In this document: positions 54,360 to 63,951 of the stretch, one piece after another
How positions within the stretch are numbered: the first letter of the stretch is position 1
Layout: each line of letters starts with the position of its first letter
Source: Marivirga arenosa
Lineage (GTDB): Bacteria; Bacteroidota; Bacteroidia; Cytophagales; Cyclobacteriaceae
Direction of reading: 5' to 3'
NCBI RefSeq assembly: GCF_030503895.2
Contig: NZ_CP129970.2
Span: forward strand, 932,001-996,000
Length of the DNA: 64,000 bases
Notes under the pieces: generated by a model
The model's input: only the letters and a program-made list of their open reading frames with translations
What the model was told of the DNA's origin: nothing
The model's database searches: none
Made by a program: the position numbers and the translations under genes

Positions 54360-55895
54360 ATGAAAAAGCTACTACCAGTTCTCTTTCCTATTCTCATACT
54401 GTTTATTCTATCCTGTGAAAACAAAAGTGCAGACCAAAATGAACTTACTTTTAAAGAAAAAAAAGATGTTGTAATTACAGGAAGGATATTCCCCTTTGAG
54501 GAAGGCAAGACTTCTTTAAAGTTCGCGGTAGATCGTATTGGTGCAGAGCAAGAAGCAATGGTCACTGACATTGACGAGCAGGGCTACTTTGAATTAAGCT
54601 TTAAAACTGCGATACCCACTGATTTTTGGGTGAGCTACAATTCCAATTTTTCCTTAGTAGCTTTCCCAGGTGATAGCTTGAATATCAGGTGGGATGGAAC
54701 AAAGTCAGGCAGACCTGCCATACTAGAAACTGTGAAAGTGTATAGCAAACATTCCGATATTAATGTGGGTGTAATAAACTATCAAAAAGAATATTTCTCC
54801 AGTAAAAATTATTCAACTTTATTTCATGAAAATGAGGAAGCTTATAAGAAATTAAACTCAAAAGAATATCGGCTTTTTGTAGACAGTCTGCATAGGGAAA
54901 ATCTAACTCAGCTAAAGAAAGTGTTCCCGAAAACAGATGAGAGCGACCCTGCACTTAATTGGGCGAAACTGAGGATATTGGAAACTTACTTTCATAACCT
55001 AGCCTTTTATCCAATGAAACATGCTAATGCTAAGGGAATAAAAATGAGAGAAGTTGAACTTGATGACGACTTCTATTCCTTTTGGGATTCTCTGCCAAAA
55101 ATCAATCAAAATAATATGTCCAGTGCACATGCTATTTCTGGAATGTCGAATAAGTATCTTTTTAATAGAGTTGGTCAATCAGTATTTAAAGAAATTGACA
55201 AGTTGAAAAAGACAAAGGACAGCACAAAGCTTAATGATGAAATATTTTCTAAGCTTTATGTAGAGGAAATAACTGACAATGCCCCAGACGAATTTTGGAA
55301 ACAAGTATTGCTTTCAGAATTTCTACATTCCAAACTAGATGCTTTCCAGTTTACTGTATATGAAAATAATCAAAAGCAAATTGATGATAATTTACAATTG
55401 ACTTTCTTGAAAGAACCAGTAAATACAAAATATAAAAAGCTAAAAAACGAATCCGAAAACCCAGTTAATTTTTCACGGCTAAATGAATTTGAGGAAGATG
55501 ATGTAATTGCTTCTATATCCAAAAAATTTAAAAATAAAACGGTTTATATAGACATTTGGGCTACCTGGTGTGGCCCCTGTAGATCTGAATTCAAATATTC
55601 TAATGAATTAAAAGATCAACTGAAAAATGAAGAGGTTGTCTTTGTGTATGTCTGCGCTGAATCAGATAAAGAAGCTTGGAAAACTGCTACCAAGCATTTC
55701 AACTTGGACGGAGAGCATTATTTCTTAGAAAATGATCAATTAAGAGTTTTAAAAGAAAAATATGAGGTATCTGGCTACCCTACCTATATGATTATTAAAA
55801 ATAATGGTGAATTAATGCGCAATGTGCAATTTAGGCCCAGCAACGAAAAAACTGTTGAATTCCTCAAACAAATATCAAATACAGATTTAATTTAA
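54360..55895 (+). CDS. TlpA-like thioredoxin-fold lipoprotein
   Basis: An SPII signal ends at C19 (FILSC). An N-terminal DUF4369-like beta region (~38-120: VVITGRIFPFEEGKTSLKF) is followed by a long helical middle (~130-360) and a C-terminal thioredoxin domain. The redox motif is WCGPC (403-407) within YIDIWATWCGPCRSEF, with the cis-Pro loop GYPTYMIIKNNG. It is a probable envelope thiol:disulfide oxidoreductase. It resembles the lipoprotein at 4082-5218 in layout but has a much longer middle part and a more classical active site. It appears monocistronic. Confidence 0.9.
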   Translation: MKKLLPVLFPILILFILSCENKSADQNELTFKEKKDVVITGRIFPFEEGKTSLKFAVDRIGAEQEAMVTDIDEQGYFELSFKTAIPTDFWVSYNSNFSLVAFPGDSLNIRWDGTKSGRPAILETVKVYSKHSDINVGVINYQKEYFSSKNYSTLFHENEEAYKKLNSKEYRLFVDSLHRENLTQLKKVFPKTDESDPALNWAKLRILETYFHNLAFYPMKHANAKGIKMREVELDDDFYSFWDSLPKINQNNMSSAHAISGMSNKYLFNRVGQSVFKEIDKLKKTKDSTKLNDEIFSKLYVEEITDNAPDEFWKQVLLSEFLHSKLDAFQFTVYENNQKQIDDNLQLTFLKEPVNTKYKKLKNESENPVNFSRLNEFEEDDVIASISKKFKNKTVYIDIWATWCGPCRSEFKYSNELKDQLKNEEVVFVYVCAESDKEAWKTATKHFNLDGEHYFLENDQLRVLKEKYEVSGYPTYMIIKNNGELMRNVQFRPSNEKTVEFLKQISNTDLI

Positions 55896-56054
55896 TACTA
55901 CTTCTTCAAATATTATAACAATTAAAAGATCCTTCTTTCCTTACTTATATTTTAGGGATCTGAAGACATAGCTATCAATCCATAAAAACATGGATAAATT
56001 TATTACTGCCAAAAGCAGCTAAATAACCTTAAAAAGAAAGAACGGCATTTGATT

Positions 56055-56173
56055 ATGATGGATTCTAAGCATGAAATATTGAAGGTTGAGAAAAAAACAT
56101 TTCTGTTGAAGAAATGGTAGCAGTAATAGAAGATGGAGCGCAATATCTAACGACACAAGATGATTTAATTTAA
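56055..56173 (+). pseudogene. Possible frameshifted remnant of a small unknown gene
   Basis: A frame starting at ATG 56055 reads MMDSKHEILKVEKK. After a one-base shift in an A-run (~56090-56097) the neighbouring frame reads ISVEEMVAVIEDGAQYLTTQ and ends at TAA 56171-56173. A hairpin follows directly. The protein-like composition after the shift suggests a decayed short gene, but I recognise no family. Confidence 0.25.
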
Positions 56174-56190
56174 TCACAAATTAAATCATC
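56159..56190 (+). terminator. AT-rich perfect hairpin after the decayed ORF
   Basis: GATGATTTAATT/AATTAAATCATC is a perfect 12-bp inverted repeat with an 8-nt loop, followed by ATTTTACCTTTTT. It is terminator-like but has a weak, AT-only stem. Confidence 0.4.
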
Positions 56191-56264
56191 ATTTTACCTT
56201 TTTAGTTAAACGAATAATAAATTCTAATCACAAAATTTCATAAAGATTAATAATACCTACCCTA

Positions 56265-56288
56265 TTTTCATGACTTAGGTCATGAAAA
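56265..56288 (+). promoter_or_regulatory. Perfect palindromic operator-like dyad upstream of tonB
   Basis: TTTTCATGAC-TTAG-GTCATGAAAA is a perfect 10-bp inverted repeat with a 4-nt centre and no T-run after it. The ATGAC-N4-GTCAT core resembles binding sites of Crp/Fnr-type dimers. It lies 129 nt before the tonB start. Confidence 0.45.
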
Positions 56289-56417
56289 ACCATGATAATT
56301 AAACTAAAGTGCTTAATATCTGATACTTAACTATACATAATGATTTAATAATCGTAATTTAAGTATAGAAAATAGTCATCAGAAGTAGATGTTGTTGAAC
56401 TTTAAAAGGTAGAAATC

Positions 56418-57116
56418 ATGGAACTCAAGAAAAATCCAAAATATGATATATACCGATTGAAAAATGTATTTTTCAATTTGGGACTAGTCGTTTCTATATC
56501 TGCCGTATTTGTCGTATTTCAGTTTAAAACATATGATAATGAAGGTATAGTTGACTTAGGAAACGTAACAGAATTAACACATGAGGTGATCGATATACCT
56601 CCTACTACACAACCTCCTCCACCACCACCTAAAATTCAGTTGCCTGAAATTATAGAAGTGGCTAATGAGGAAATATTGTTGGAGGATATAGAACTGAATA
56701 TTGATATAGAAATGAATCAAGAAACTAAAATTCAGGAAGTAGAATTTAGTGACGATTTTGGAAACGATGAAGAAGAAGAGGAAGTTGATAAAATATTCAT
56801 GATTGTTGAAGAAGAGGCTGAACCCGAAGGCGGTATTAAATCATTCTACAATTATGTGGCAGGAGAATTAGCGGATCATTATCCTCCTACAGCTGTAAGA
56901 ATGGGGATACAAGGGGTTGTTTACATTCAATTCGTAATCGAAAAAAATGGGACCATCACCCAAGTTGAAGCTGTAAAAGGTATAGGAGGTGGCTGTGATG
57001 AATTAGCGGTTCATGTACTCGAGAATTCACCTAAATGGAAACCTGGTAAACAAAGAGGAGTCCCTGTCAGATCAAGAAAAGTAATACCTATTAGATTTAT
57101 GCTGAAAGATTCTTAA
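56418..57116 (+). CDS. tonB: Energy transducer TonB
   Basis: The 232-aa TonB has an N-terminal membrane helix (~19-37: FFNLGLVVSISAVFVVFQF) and a short proline-rich stretch (~54-66, PPTTQPPPPPPK). An unusually acidic spacer (~75-135, with a run of E after NDE) comes next, followed by the TonB C-terminal domain (~140-230: GVVYIQFVIEKNGTITQVEAVKGIGGGCDELAVHVLENSPKWKPGKQRG). It couples the proton-motive force to SusC-type receptors. exbB and exbD are not nearby. A dyad at 56265-56288 may regulate it; a terminator follows. Confidence 0.93.
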   Translation: MELKKNPKYDIYRLKNVFFNLGLVVSISAVFVVFQFKTYDNEGIVDLGNVTELTHEVIDIPPTTQPPPPPPKIQLPEIIEVANEEILLEDIELNIDIEMNQETKIQEVEFSDDFGNDEEEEEVDKIFMIVEEEAEPEGGIKSFYNYVAGELADHYPPTAVRMGIQGVVYIQFVIEKNGTITQVEAVKGIGGGCDELAVHVLENSPKWKPGKQRGVPVRSRKVIPIRFMLKDS

Positions 57117-57141
57117 GTGAAATCTAAATTCAGACAGTTTA

Positions 57142-57175
57142 AAAGAGTTTGGTAAAATATCAAACTCTTTTTTTT
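57142..57175 (+). terminator. Rho-independent terminator after tonB
   Basis: AAAGAGTTTG/CAAACTCTTT is a perfect 10-bp stem with a 9-nt loop, followed by a T-run, 25 nt after the stop. Confidence 0.82.
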
Positions 57176-57385
57176 AATACCTTTCTCTTCTTATCTAATC
57201 AATAGTATTTCTCCATCTACATTGGAATAAAATAGATAGTCAATAATATTTATTTCATCTTAAAGTCAATTAATAATCTACTTCATTAGTTTAAGAGTTA
57301 TATCAAGAAATGAACTATATTAATATAAATACCTTGAAAAAATAACTTAACTTCCCCTACTATTATAATCAATTGTAAAACACCT

Positions 57386-59887
57386 ATGAACAGACCAATA
57401 TTTAATTCTGTATCTTTATTATTTACCTTAATCATCCTAATTTCAAGCTGTTCTCAACAGGAAAACACTACTGCTACGGAAAATTCTGGAAATCTCGTGA
57501 ATCCCCAAGATTGGCCGAGCATCACACCTATACCATTGGATCCAGAAATTGAAGCGCAAATAGATTCAATATTACCAAAACTGACACTGGAACAAAAAGT
57601 AGGTCAAGTAATTCAGGCCGACAATGGATCCGTCACCCCAGAAGAAGTAAAGCAATATCGACTGGGCTCTGTACTTAGTGGGGGCAATTCTGCTCCTGGC
57701 CCATTACCTTATGCAGATACAAAAAGTTGGCTAGAAATGGCAGACAAATATTATTATGCCTCCATTGATCCAGAAGGTGTTGAAATTGCAATCCCTACTA
57801 TATGGGGAATAGATGCAGTGCATGGGCATGCTAATCTCAAAGGAGCTATCGTATTTCCTCACAATGTAGGACTTGGTGCTATGAATAATCCTGACCTAAT
57901 AGAGAAAATTGCTGCCATTACTGCTCAAGAACTTACTGTATCCGGCCATGATTGGACCTTTGCTCCAACTTTAGCAGTACCTCAAGACCTTCGCTGGGGT
58001 AGAAGTTATGAAGGATTTTCTGAAAATCCGGAAATCGTAAAGTCTTATGCAGACCGAATCGTTTATGGATTACAAGGTCACATTGGTCAAGATGATTTTA
58101 TGGGAGAAGGCCGCGTCATTTCCAGTGCGAAACACTTTTTGGCTGACGGTGCTACAGAAAAAGGAGTAGATCAAGGGGATGCCCAAATCAGTGAAAAAGA
58201 GCTCATCAACGTTCATGCTGCAGGTTATTATAGTGCTATACCGGCAGGTGTACAAACGGTAATGGCTTCTTTCTCAAGCTGGCAGGGAAGAAAACTACAT
58301 GGTGACAAAGAATTTTTAACCGATATTTTAAAAGGACGACTTGGTTTTAATGGTTTCGTAGTGGGCGACTGGAATGGTCATGGCCAGGTGCCCGGATGTA
58401 ACAATACCGATTGTGCACAATCTCTGAATGCAGGTCTGGATATGTATATGGCTCCCGACAGTTGGAAAGGTGTTTACGAAAGCACCTTAAAACACGTTAA
58501 GGAGGGAACAATACCTATGTCTCGTTTAGATGATGCGGTACGTAGAATTCTAAGAGTAAAAATTGCCTCAGGTATATTTACGAAAGGCGCACCTAGCACT
58601 CGAAAGAATGCAGGGGATGAAAGTCTTTTAGGACTTCCCCAAAACAGAGCTATTGCACGCCAGGCGGTTAGAGAATCAATGGTTTTACTTAAAAATAATA
58701 ATAGCACTTTGCCCATTGATCCTACAAAAACCATTTTGGTAATAGGTGATGGTGCAGAAAGTATTTCAAAAGCATCTGGTGGCTGGACATTATCGTGGCA
58801 AGGCACAGGTCATACTAATGATGAGTTCCCCAATGGTGAATCCATATTAGATGGTATTAAAGAAGCAGTTAATGGTGCCGGAGGCAAGGTGATTTTTTCA
58901 GAAAGTGGAGATACAACTATTGATGCCGATCTTGTAATCGCTATTTATGGAGAAGATCCATATGCCGAATTTCAAGGTGATAAAGAAAATCTGGACTTTG
59001 TGCCAAATAATTTTGATGTTAGTAAATTGGCTGAATTTCAAAGCAAAGATATGCCTGTTGTATCTGTGTTTTTATCAGGCCGTCCTCTTTGGTGTAATCC
59101 TGAAATAAATCAATCAGATGCTTTTATTGCAGCATGGTTGCCAGGAAGCGAAGGTGGTGGTGTTTCAGACTTGTTATTTCAAAGAGATTCATCCTTTGAT
59201 TTTACTGGCCGTTTACCTTTTTCTTGGCCTTCAAGCGCTGTAGTAACAGAAGATGCTGAACCTTTATTCAAATTAGGCTATGGTCTTACTTATAATACTA
59301 CAAAGGTTATTGATCAACTTTCAGAAGACTCAGGCTTAGAAAATACTGAAGTAAAATCAACAGGAGAATTTTTCAGCAAAGGTATTGCAGTTGCGCCTTG
59401 GGGGCTTTGGTTTAAATCAGGAGATTTAGCTAAGCAAATCGCCAGTTTCCCTACGTCTTTTGGCGGCTTGATTATTAGCAAAACTGACCATATGGCGCAA
59501 GAAGATGCTTTAAAAATAAAATGGACAAATTCTAGCCAAGAGCAAATCCGAATATCTACTGCTCAGCCAAGTGATATGGCTCGACAAGCAAATGGTGCAA
59601 TGGAGCTTACTTTTTCTGCAAAATCATTTACTGAGGGCAAAGCTCTTGTTCAAATTGCTATGTGTGATTCAAATAATTCTTGTGATAAAACTCTGGAGAT
59701 TAATATTGAAGCTGGAGATTGGCAAGAATATCGAATAAGCCTAAGTTGCTTTGAAAATCTTGGTGTCGACATGACTAAAATAAGCTCTGCTTTCATGATT
59801 ACAGCTGAAGAAGGTATTGACATTGGGCTTAGCAACATTCGCTTAGAATCTGATCTTGATGCAAAGCCTGGCTGTGACGGTAAGTAA
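57386..59887 (+). CDS. Glycoside hydrolase family 3 lipoprotein (ExoP-like beta-glucosidase)
   Basis: An SPII signal ends at C22 (LISSC). The family 3 N-terminal barrel (~55-385) carries LTLEQKVGQVIQAD, GIDAVHGHANLKGA, SSAKHFLADG and the nucleophile D328 in FVVGDWNGHGQ. The C-terminal beta-sandwich (~415-630) contains SMVLLKNNNSTLPI. An additional galactose-binding-like domain (~655-830), as in ExoP exo-1,3/1,4-beta-glucanases, completes the 833 aa. It probably releases glucose from beta-glucan oligosaccharides at the cell surface. A histidine kinase and its LytTR regulator follow on the same strand (51-nt gap), suggesting coordinated expression. Confidence 0.93.
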   Translation: MNRPIFNSVSLLFTLIILISSCSQQENTTATENSGNLVNPQDWPSITPIPLDPEIEAQIDSILPKLTLEQKVGQVIQADNGSVTPEEVKQYRLGSVLSGGNSAPGPLPYADTKSWLEMADKYYYASIDPEGVEIAIPTIWGIDAVHGHANLKGAIVFPHNVGLGAMNNPDLIEKIAAITAQELTVSGHDWTFAPTLAVPQDLRWGRSYEGFSENPEIVKSYADRIVYGLQGHIGQDDFMGEGRVISSAKHFLADGATEKGVDQGDAQISEKELINVHAAGYYSAIPAGVQTVMASFSSWQGRKLHGDKEFLTDILKGRLGFNGFVVGDWNGHGQVPGCNNTDCAQSLNAGLDMYMAPDSWKGVYESTLKHVKEGTIPMSRLDDAVRRILRVKIASGIFTKGAPSTRKNAGDESLLGLPQNRAIARQAVRESMVLLKNNNSTLPIDPTKTILVIGDGAESISKASGGWTLSWQGTGHTNDEFPNGESILDGIKEAVNGAGGKVIFSESGDTTIDADLVIAIYGEDPYAEFQGDKENLDFVPNNFDVSKLAEFQSKDMPVVSVFLSGRPLWCNPEINQSDAFIAAWLPGSEGGGVSDLLFQRDSSFDFTGRLPFSWPSSAVVTEDAEPLFKLGYGLTYNTTKVIDQLSEDSGLENTEVKSTGEFFSKGIAVAPWGLWFKSGDLAKQIASFPTSFGGLIISKTDHMAQEDALKIKWTNSSQEQIRISTAQPSDMARQANGAMELTFSAKSFTEGKALVQIAMCDSNNSCDKTLEINIEAGDWQEYRISLSCFENLGVDMTKISSAFMITAEEGIDIGLSNIRLESDLDAKPGCDGK

Positions 59888-59938
59888 ATTTTATTCCGCC
59901 TAAGAGTTGGAGGCTGCATTTTAGAAAACACTTATAGA

Positions 59939-62782
59939 ATGAGTTTAAAGAAGCCATCTAGAATAAAGAAGCTTATTTATACAGTACTTTTTTTTGTTGC
60001 TTTGACGGGAAAGGCTCAAAACCCTTTCCATTTTAGGCTCGGAAGTGACGAACTCGCGGGTATAGATGTTTATGGCATCAATCAAACACCCGATGGTGTC
60101 TATTGGTTTACTACCAATAGAGGATTGTTTAGTTTTGATGGATATGCATTTAAGAATTACCAAAGTCCTTTACAGTTAAGTGCCTCTCTTTTCAATCCGA
60201 AAATAGATTATGATGGTAATATATACTGTAATAATCTCAATGGACAAATCTTTAGCGTAAAGAATGATTCTTTAGAGTTATTTCATAGTAACCCTTCTAT
60301 AGGAAAATATCCAAATTACAACTTCCTTACTGACAACTCCCTATATATCAGGGGATATCAACAATACAGATTAGTAAATAATAAAGAATTAGATAAAAAA
60401 TACATCTTAACCAATTCAAATACCACAGTGGCAATTACAAAAGATTGCAACAACAACCTCTTGACCCATATTGGTACTGATTCTCTCTTTCGTATCAACT
60501 CTCATGCAACCGAAGAATTCAAATTAATAGGCCTTGAAATGACAGATAGAGAAGCACTTTCATTCTTTTGCCACAAAAATGAATTAATTGCTGTTAGTAC
60601 GGAGGGACAATTATTTAGTGCTAAGCAAATCTCTCCTAGTGAAATAGAATTGAGTAAAATATTTAAACCTGAGGGGAATATTAGTAGAGTTTATAAAACC
60701 TCTAACAACGTATGGTTTGCAGACAGAATTCTCGGGGTTAGTTATTACAATATTGAAAGTTCCACCTTGAAATCTATCTTCCTAAAGCAATTCATTTCTT
60801 ATGTATTTGAAGACACTGATGGTAATATCTTGCTTGGCACCTTTGGTGATGGTATTATAGTTATTCCAAAGGTAAACATCGAAAATGACCTTCTACCAAA
60901 TATTGATATTACTCATTTCTCTATTGGTAAGAATGGTGAACTTTTTTCAGCAGATAAAGAAGGTAATGTCTACATTTCGAAGGGAGATAAAACCCGTAAA
61001 ATTTTCAAATCCAGATCTTCTAGAATTGAATTATTAGAGTACTACCCTCTTACCGATAAACTCTACATAGAAGCAGAAAAATTTATAGAATACAATGCTG
61101 CAAAAAATGAAACTATGAAGTACAACTTTGGGTCAACCAAATCGATTTATCCAATTGATAAAAACAAAATACTCCTTTATAGCACATTTGGTATTATTCT
61201 AAAAGAAGATTCAATTTACTCTATTTTAAACACTGATATTGAAAGAGGAAATTCTCTTGCGTACAAAGACAGTCTTACACTTTATGTTGGCAGTCAAAGA
61301 GGACTTAAAGATATTAACTTAGAGACAGGTATTTCAAGGGATATCAAGTATGAACAAAAGAATATAGTAGCGAAAAAATTAGCTTTCTTGGATACAACGC
61401 TGCTCGTTGCTAGCTCGAAAGATGGAATATTAAAACTAAATGGTGGGACTTTAAACAACTTCATTGATAAGGGATCTGGATTATTATCACGTAATATCAA
61501 TCAAATGAAGACCTACAATGATACCATTTATGTTGCTACTTCAAAAGGCCTTCAAGTGTTTAATCCATTAGGCAAACTAATTGGCAGCGTAGGTATTTCT
61601 GACGGGCTTTCCAGCACCCATATCAAGAATTTTCATCTTCATAAAAAACAACTCTACCTACTACATTCTGAAGGAATTCAAAAAATCGCTCTCAAGGATA
61701 TCTTTATCAATGAAAAAAACAAACTAAGCATTAAAAATATTGACATAATAGTCGATAATGAATACGCAGATTATCAAGAAATATTCAGTCTACCCTCTTC
61801 AACAAATCAATTAGCATTCAAAATATATGCACCTTCTTTAGCAAAGAGCGATGATCTGAGCTATGATTACAAACTATCCGGTATTGATGATGATTGGAAA
61901 AATCAATCATATAATGAAAACATCATTGAATATAAACGATTACCACCAGGTAAATATGAATTTGAAGTAATTTTAAGACTGAAAGGTGTAAAACAAGATG
62001 TAAGACCGATTGGCTTTATCATAGAAAAGCCCTATTGGCAAACAATTTGGTTTATTTCATTATCAATTTGTCTAATTGTGACCATCTCGTATTTATTCTT
62101 CAGGTTTAGAATTAGACGATTAGCGGAAAAAGCTCTCCAATTGAAGGAATTAAACGAGGCCAAACTTCAGGCTTTACAATCCCAACTTGACCCTCATTTT
62201 GTATTCAATGCCCTTAATTGTCTTCAAAATATGGTACTTGATGGAAACGTGATCAAAACCAATGATTACTTAGTTAAATTTGCTAATTTAATGAGAACAG
62301 TTCTTGAACACTCTAGAAAGAAATTCATCCTTTTAAAACAAGAAATAGATGTAGTTAAAACCTATCTAGAACTTCAGGAGATCTACTATAAAAACAGTTT
62401 TTCTTATCAAATAAACATTGACCCTAACATAGATCAAGAGACCTTTATGTTACCTCCAATGCTTATACAACCTTTTTTGGAGAATGCACTTGAACATGGT
62501 ATACTTGGAAATGCCGGATTAATAACGCTAGATTTTGAGCTTCGGAAGGATTTCATAAACATAAAGATAACCGATAATGGTGTGGGATTATCAGAAGCCA
62601 AAAAAAGAAAAAATGAGGAGCACAAATCTATTGGTACTGATATTATTAGAGAAAGAATAAGTAACTACAATGAAAAATATTTAACCAACTTAAAACTTTT
62701 AATTTATGAATTAAAAGATGATAATGAGAGAGTTATTGGAACGAGAGTTGAGTTAAACATACCCTATGAAATAGCTTTTTGA
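59939..62782 (+). CDS. LytS-type sensor histidine kinase with two-component propeller and Y_Y_Y domain
   Basis: This 947-aa protein has a signal peptide (~1-26) and a periplasmic propeller (~30-600) with blades such as GINQTPDGVYWFTTNRGLFSFDGY. A Y_Y_Y domain follows (~620-695: SYDYKLSGIDDDWKNQSY...LPPGKYEFEV), then one membrane helix (~702-722) and a short coiled coil. The LytS/His_kinase domain has H753 in QSQLDPHFVFNALNCLQNM, and the ATPase domain shows MLIQPFLENALEHG and ITDNGVGLS. It senses an extracytoplasmic signal and phosphorylates the LytTR regulator encoded 19 nt downstream. The propeller-Y_Y_Y sensor resembles that of hybrid systems controlling polysaccharide loci, but the regulator is separate here. 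Confidence 0.95.
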   Translation: MSLKKPSRIKKLIYTVLFFVALTGKAQNPFHFRLGSDELAGIDVYGINQTPDGVYWFTTNRGLFSFDGYAFKNYQSPLQLSASLFNPKIDYDGNIYCNNLNGQIFSVKNDSLELFHSNPSIGKYPNYNFLTDNSLYIRGYQQYRLVNNKELDKKYILTNSNTTVAITKDCNNNLLTHIGTDSLFRINSHATEEFKLIGLEMTDREALSFFCHKNELIAVSTEGQLFSAKQISPSEIELSKIFKPEGNISRVYKTSNNVWFADRILGVSYYNIESSTLKSIFLKQFISYVFEDTDGNILLGTFGDGIIVIPKVNIENDLLPNIDITHFSIGKNGELFSADKEGNVYISKGDKTRKIFKSRSSRIELLEYYPLTDKLYIEAEKFIEYNAAKNETMKYNFGSTKSIYPIDKNKILLYSTFGIILKEDSIYSILNTDIERGNSLAYKDSLTLYVGSQRGLKDINLETGISRDIKYEQKNIVAKKLAFLDTTLLVASSKDGILKLNGGTLNNFIDKGSGLLSRNINQMKTYNDTIYVATSKGLQVFNPLGKLIGSVGISDGLSSTHIKNFHLHKKQLYLLHSEGIQKIALKDIFINEKNKLSIKNIDIIVDNEYADYQEIFSLPSSTNQLAFKIYAPSLAKSDDLSYDYKLSGIDDDWKNQSYNENIIEYKRLPPGKYEFEVILRLKGVKQDVRPIGFIIEKPYWQTIWFISLSICLIVTISYLFFRFRIRRLAEKALQLKELNEAKLQALQSQLDPHFVFNALNCLQNMVLDGNVIKTNDYLVKFANLMRTVLEHSRKKFILLKQEIDVVKTYLELQEIYYKNSFSYQINIDPNIDQETFMLPPMLIQPFLENALEHGILGNAGLITLDFELRKDFINIKITDNGVGLSEAKKRKNEEHKSIGTDIIRERISNYNEKYLTNLKLLIYELKDDNERVIGTRVELNIPYEIAF

Positions 62783-62801
62783 TAAAAAGATAGTCACCAA
62801 T

Positions 62802-63545
62802 ATGCGCACAGTTATAATTGACGATAATGAACCTACTCGTAAGAAGATAAAAACATTGCTTAGTTTATATACTCCTGAAATAGATATTATTGGAGAAGCT
62901 GATGGTGTTGAAACTGGATTTAAATGTATTAATAATACTAAACCAGAACTTGTACTGTTGGATATTGAAATGGGTGATGGAACAGGATTTGACCTACTTA
63001 ACTTATATAAGAATCCGGAATTTGTAGTTGTATTTATAACAGCTCATGATGGTTACGCAATAAGAGCATTTCAGAGTAGCGCTATAGGTTACATATTAAA
63101 ACCTATTGATTCATCAAACTTAATTGATACAATAAACAAGGCAAAAGAACAAAGCACACTGCTCAACAATGAATTAACAATTCAAACTCTACTAAAAAAC
63201 ACGAAATCTAACAATAAACTTGAAAAACTAATATTGTCTGATACTGAAAACTTCTACTTGATAGACATTTCAGATGTTATTAGATGTGAATCAGAGAGCA
63301 ACTACACACGTTTTCACCTAGTAGATAATCAAAGAATACTGATTGCTAAAACAATGAAATCTTATGAAGAAATTCTTGAAGCAAATGGATTCTTCAGAGT
63401 ACATAGATCTCATCTAATTAATCTGAACTATTTTACCCGACTTGATAAGAAAGATGGTGGAACAATTTTTCTCAAAGATGGTAGTGATGTTCCACTAGCT
63501 ACTAGACGTAAGAATCTTTTAATTGAGGCTTTAAGTAAGCTTTAG
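62802..63545 (+). CDS. LytTR family response regulator
   Basis: The 247-aa regulator contains a receiver domain (~1-118) with acidic residues D7/D8, phospho-acceptor D54 (VLLDIEMGDG), the conserved Thr/Ser of FITAHDGYAI and the Lys of YILKPID. A LytTR DNA-binding domain (~145-247) carries IRCESESNYTRFHL, the FFRVHRSHLINLNYF motif and the ending LKDGSDVPLATRRKNLLIEAL. It is the cognate partner of the kinase 19 nt upstream. Targets may include the GH3 gene or the gene starting at 63952 (inference). Confidence 0.96.
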   Translation: MRTVIIDDNEPTRKKIKTLLSLYTPEIDIIGEADGVETGFKCINNTKPELVLLDIEMGDGTGFDLLNLYKNPEFVVVFITAHDGYAIRAFQSSAIGYILKPIDSSNLIDTINKAKEQSTLLNNELTIQTLLKNTKSNNKLEKLILSDTENFYLIDISDVIRCESESNYTRFHLVDNQRILIAKTMKSYEEILEANGFFRVHRSHLINLNYFTRLDKKDGGTIFLKDGSDVPLATRRKNLLIEALSKL

Positions 63546-63951
63546 TTAATTTTTGAAGCCATTAAATAAAAATCTTATAGTGTTGGAATCAATATATTTG
63601 GTACATATTAAAACTATCCTCTAGAATCATTAAGATTAATAAAAATCAGTATTTATCTTCTTTATCTCATCACTTCTCAAAACACTAACTCGAGATAAAC
63701 TAACACTAAATCAATAAACTCTAGCGCTTACTAGATAGCTAAAATATAGCGAAAAGTCCTTCATAGTTTTGTTTTGTGAATGCAGACTAAAGCTTGAATT
63801 CTATCATTAATTACAGCCTATTATAAGAAATACTTCTCATAAGTATTAGGAAAGAGGGTAAACACCTACCAGCTTCATCTTATTTAGGACAATCCATTAA
63901 TGCACTGATAATTAAGCTAAAGCCAGCTTATTTTAACAAACAATTTAAATT
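63546..63951. other. Long leader region before the last partial gene
   Basis: These 406 nt carry no gene. TAGTTTTG at 63764-63771 matches the TAnnTTTG -7 consensus and would give a ~175-nt leader to the gene at 63952; no matching -33 TTG is clear. No terminator hairpin after the LytTR gene was identified. Confidence 0.35.

Larger units (their letters stand above)
55896..56417. other. Intergenic region with a decayed ORF and two dyads upstream of tonB
   Basis: These 522 nt contain a possible frameshifted remnant (56055-56173), an AT-rich 12-bp hairpin (56159-56190) and a perfect 10-bp dyad (56265-56288). No intact gene, tRNA or other RNA was recognised. Confidence 0.5.
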
